8,963 nt of DNA, from NCBI GenBank assembly GCA_964352225.1, contig CAYGRM010000284.1, positions 1-8,963 on the forward strand. The letters run 5' to 3'. Origin of the DNA: CAJQQY01 sp964352225. GTDB lineage: Bacteria > Bacteroidota > Bacteroidia > Chitinophagales > Saprospiraceae. The notes below the pieces were generated by a model. That model was not told where the DNA came from. It worked only from the letters and a program-made list of their open reading frames with translations, and ran no database searches. Positions 6,470 to 8,963 of the stretch are shown here, piece after piece. Made by a program: the position numbers and the translations under genes. Positions within the stretch are counted from its first letter, which is position 1, and every line of letters begins with the position of its first letter.

Positions 6470-6502
6470 CAAATATAGTGTAGAAACTACGAGAAAGTCA
6501 AA
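6470..6502 (-). promoter_or_regulatory. Predicted his operon promoter, Bacteroidota type
   Basis: TATATTTG (6470-6477) matches the Bacteroidota -7 consensus TAnnTTTG exactly. Upstream, TTTG (6499-6502) with a 21-nt spacer matches the -33 element. Transcription would start around 6463-6467, giving a very short untranslated stretch before the leader peptide. The -33 element lies within an odd palindrome, TCAAAAA-C-TTTTTGA (6498-6512), which may be chance in AT-rich DNA. There are 30 nt between the end of the metalloprotease gene and the -33 element, so the promoter is independent of that gene. Confidence 0.75.
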
Positions 6503-6532
6503 AAGTTTTTGATTTAAGTGAAAAAATAAAAT

Positions 6533-8963
6533 TTATTTATTCGGATTAAGCATCAAATCAATTTGCTCCAAGGCATCTTCCAAATGAAAAATAGACATTT
6601 CATCTTTGAAACGGGGAATGGCTGCTTTGATTTCTTTTTTCAAATTTTTCAAATCTGCCCGAGCCATGGGGCGAACATCAGAAGTGCTCACATTGATCGC
6701 GCTGTAGCCATAGCTTCCATCGTCGAAGTAGCGGACGGAAGCATCACCACCTCTTCGTGTTTGCATCAGCGTTCCAATTCGTTCAATGTGAGTTCTTTGT
6801 AAATTTCGTCGATAAGTATCAATGGCATCTCCATTTTTCAATTCTGACCAAATGCTTAACCGAAGATCGTCGAACAACTCAATCATGGAATATGCTTTTT
6901 CGCCATTCATAGATTCGTCTTCGATGAGTCGAGCAAGTCGATTAGGTTCGAGAATATCATTGAGGACTTTTCGCTGATAATTTCCAATTCGATTGATGGT
7001 TCCAGAAGATTCAATTCGACGTAAAATATCTTCTTCGACTAGCCAGTACGGAGTTTGGAAAAGTTGTTTGTTTAGAAACTCGACTGCTTCTCGTTGTTTT
7101 TCTTTTGGAACATATTGATAGACTTCGCCTTCTTGATCGTAAGTTTTTAGATTCTCATAAACCCCTCCGATATTAGTTTCCACATGATACATGTAGCGCT
7201 CCCATTGTCGTAAAACATTGGAATATAGTTCTGCTAAATCTGCATAGTTTTTTCCATCTTCATTCGTCCATTTTAATAAATTGGGAACAACGATTTTTAG
7301 ATTTTCGATTCCATAAGTTGAGGCAAGCATGGCATTGTCTCCTAGATCTTCTGTTTGAGAACTTGGGTCGATGGAATAATACACTTGTTTTCCATATCGA
7401 TACTTTGGATCGTCGTTATGGTTTAAAATCCACTCATTCAAAGTTGGGTTTTCTTCTTCTGAATTATTCGCCTCGGGTATTGGACGATAACCCCACTCGA
7501 TAGCATATTTATCATAAACACTTACGATAGGCAAAAGTGCCACCCCTTTATCTTGAGGTTGTGCGACATAATTGAATCGGGCATAATCCATAATCGAAGG
7601 GGACAAACTCATGGTATTGGTAAAAGTTGCGGAGCGCAAAGAGTCAACTGGGTAAGCAGAACTTGCGCCCATATTATGAGTCAGACCAAGCGTATGCCCA
7701 ACTTCATGTGCTGCAACATAGCGAATCAATTTACCCATCACTTCATCATCAAATTTCACTTTTCGAGCTTCTGGATTGACTGCTGAGGTTTGTACGAAGT
7801 ACCAATTGCGCAGCATGTTCATGACATTGTGATACCATAAAATATCGCTTTCAATAATTTCGCCTGAGCGAGGATCGTGGACATGTGGGCCGACTGCATT
7901 TTGTTGTTGTGTGGAAACGTATCGGATGACAGAGTTGCGAACATCTTCTGGTGTCCAATCGGGATCTTCCTCCTTGGTTGGCGCATCTTTAACGAAGATA
8001 GCATTTTTAAATCCTGCTTGCTCGAAAGCAACATTCCAATCTTCCACACCTGCTTTGAGGTAGGGTTTCCACTTTTCAGGAGTGGAAGGGTCGATGTAAT
8101 AAACGATGGGTTTTTTTGGTTCGACGAGTTCCCCTCTTTTGAAAGCGGCCATATCTTTTGGTTCGAGCCTCCAGCGAGTGATGTATTGTCGTCGAGTTGC
8201 TTTTTGTTCGTCCAAACCGTAGTCAGTTTGACTGATGGAAAAATAACCGACACGTTCGTCATAAAAACGAGGTTGCATGGGTTCTTTCGGTAACAAAACG
8301 AAAGATTGATTCATTTCATAGGAAACGGCTCCTGAACTATTGCCTTGAGAATTATAGGTGAGGACATGTTTGATTTCCATATTATTTGGAAAAATTTTCA
8401 TACTTACGATGAAGCTTCTATTTTCATCTAATGAGTTATAACTTCCATAAGAAGGCGCTGCGCTGATCAATGGAACATGTGTTGTGAACAATTCATTGAC
8501 TTGTATAACAATGCTTTTACGGTTTTTTCCAAATGCTCGAATAGGAAAAGACATGACTACTGGTTCGAAATTATTTCGTCGGACAGATTCATAAATTGGG
8601 CTAGTTTCACTAGCCACACTATTGTAGGAAACGGAGCGAAGCAATAATTTATCATCTTGTCGATGCCAACGAATGACTTGTTGTGGTCGAGCTTTCATTC
8701 CTGCAATTCCTCTACTTCCTTCACCTGTTCCAGATAAACGACTGACGACTAAAATTTCTCGATCCAGTTGATCTTCGGGGATTTCGAAATAATAGAGATC
8801 ATCGACTTTATGGATTTTGAAAAATCCATTATCGGTGACGGCATTAGATTTGATTATTTTTTTATAAGATTTGATGGGTACTTTTTCTTGCTTTTCTTTT
8901 TTTTGGGAAAAAAGATTTAGGGAAAGTAGCAAGGATAGTATGATTGTTAAAATTAATTTGGAG
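6533..8963 (-). CDS. Secreted zinc-dependent metalloprotease, DUF5118/DUF5117/DUF4953 type (N-terminus cut by window edge)
   Basis: Predicted exported peptidase of the metzincin kind; substrate unknown. Counting from the TTG at 8930-8932 as residue 1, HEVGHTLGLTHN (409-420) is the HExxHxxGxxH zinc site with ligands His409, His413 and His419 and catalytic Glu410. SIMDY (446-450) supplies the Met-turn. The N-terminal part (roughly 20-65, then 70-255) resembles DUF5118 and DUF5117, and the catalytic and C-terminal part resembles DUF4953, as recalled from this family. The true start is not in the window: the TTG is unlikely, because the frame stays open to the right edge and adds SKLILTIILS, completing a hydrophobic signal peptide core that ends near LFSQKK. 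No lipobox Cys is seen. About 809 residues are visible, close to the full length for the family. No clear terminator follows its stop, and it seems functionally unrelated to the his operon. Confidence 0.9.
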   Translation of the reverse strand, partial: SKLILTIILSLLLSLNLFSQKKEKQEKVPIKSYKKIIKSNAVTDNGFFKIHKVDDLYYFEIPEDQLDREILVVSRLSGTGEGSRGIAGMKARPQQVIRWHRQDDKLLLRSVSYNSVASETSPIYESVRRNNFEPVVMSFPIRAFGKNRKSIVIQVNELFTTHVPLISAAPSYGSYNSLDENRSFIVSMKIFPNNMEIKHVLTYNSQGNSSGAVSYEMNQSFVLLPKEPMQPRFYDERVGYFSISQTDYGLDEQKATRRQYITRWRLEPKDMAAFKRGELVEPKKPIVYYIDPSTPEKWKPYLKAGVEDWNVAFEQAGFKNAIFVKDAPTKEEDPDWTPEDVRNSVIRYVSTQQQNAVGPHVHDPRSGEIIESDILWYHNVMNMLRNWYFVQTSAVNPEARKVKFDDEVMGKLIRYVAAHEVGHTLGLTHNMGASSAYPVDSLRSATFTNTMSLSPSIMDYARFNYVAQPQDKGVALLPIVSVYDKYAIEWGYRPIPEANNSEEENPTLNEWILNHNDDPKYRYGKQVYYSIDPSSQTEDLGDNAMLASTYGIENLKIVVPNLLKWTNEDGKNYADLAELYSNVLRQWERYMYHVETNIGGVYENLKTYDQEGEVYQYVPKEKQREAVEFLNKQLFQTPYWLVEEDILRRIESSGTINRIGNYQRKVLNDILEPNRLARLIEDESMNGEKAYSMIELFDDLRLSIWSELKNGDAIDTYRRNLQRTHIERIGTLMQTRRGGDASVRYFDDGSYGYSAINVSTSDVRPMARADLKNLKKEIKAAIPRFKDEMSIFHLEDALEQIDLMLNPNK

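Noticed and set aside
6498..6512. TCAAAAA-C-TTTTTGA palindrome as a terminator for the metalloprotease gene
   Set aside because: The stem is all A-T apart from its ends, the loop would be too small for full pairing, and there is no proper U-tract. At most it is a weak operator candidate over the -33 element.
7819..8262. 147-codon minus-strand frame inside the metalloprotease gene
   Set aside because: It is out of frame with a well-supported coding sequence and its composition looks random (low-complexity S/N/K-rich), with no recognisable domain.
7877..8293. 138-codon open frame on the + strand
   Set aside because: It is antisense to the metalloprotease gene, whose frame has clear motifs on the minus strand. 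Its translation shows no family signature, and it is best seen as a shadow of the real gene's codon use.
1..8963. Mobile elements, CRISPR arrays, tRNA or rRNA genes, defence genes
   Set aside because: No transposase motifs, terminal repeats, regular direct repeats or RNA-gene sequences were seen; essentially the whole window is accounted for by the his operon, its leader and one metalloprotease gene.

Overview
The window carries most of a histidine biosynthesis operon on the minus strand, and upstream of it a large secreted zinc metalloprotease gene on the same strand. The organism is most likely a member of the Bacteroidota. The DNA is AT-rich and there are no Shine-Dalgarno sequences before the genes. 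A promoter of the Bacteroidota type (TTTG, about 21 nt, TAnnTTTG) lies upstream of the operon. HisB is the bifunctional kind without zinc-site cysteines that I associate with Bacteroidota. The metalloprotease has the DUF5118/DUF5117/DUF4953 layout common in that phylum. A finer placement (Flavobacteriia, Saprospiria or other) is not secure from sequence alone.

Layout in the direction of transcription (high to low coordinates): metalloprotease (6533-8963, N-terminus cut by the window edge); a 279-nt gap holding promoter, histidine leader peptide and attenuator (6254-6532); hisG (5390-6253); a fused hisD-hisC gene (2960-5320); bifunctional hisB (1821-2963); hisH (1229-1819); hisA (467-1183); and the first 154 codons of hisF (1-463), cut by the left edge. 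The order G-D-C-B-H-A-F is the classical one, so a hisI/hisE gene would be expected just beyond the left edge. Gaps inside the operon are short (-4, +1 and +3 nt) except hisG/hisDC (69 nt) and hisH/hisA (45 nt). Each of these two wider gaps holds a stem-loop without a U-tract.

Together the genes cover phosphoribosyl-ATP synthesis (HisG), the ring-forming steps (HisA, HisH, HisF) and the late steps from imidazoleglycerol phosphate to histidine (HisB, HisDC). Only the HisI/HisE steps are not seen. Expression appears to be controlled by ribosome-mediated attenuation: a 28-codon leader peptide with six His codons in an eight-codon stretch is followed by a strong intrinsic terminator just before hisG.

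The points most worth a second look are the in-frame HisD-HisC fusion, the unlisted leader peptide with its attenuator, and the interleaving of pathway steps between HisB (6 and 8) and HisDC (7, 9 and 10). Two computed-looking starts are TTG codons and should be corrected: hisA starts at an ATG 30 nt further in, and the metalloprotease frame is open to the window edge. I saw no mobile element, CRISPR array, tRNA or rRNA, and nothing that looks like a wholly new system; this is mainly a core metabolic locus with some unusual architecture.
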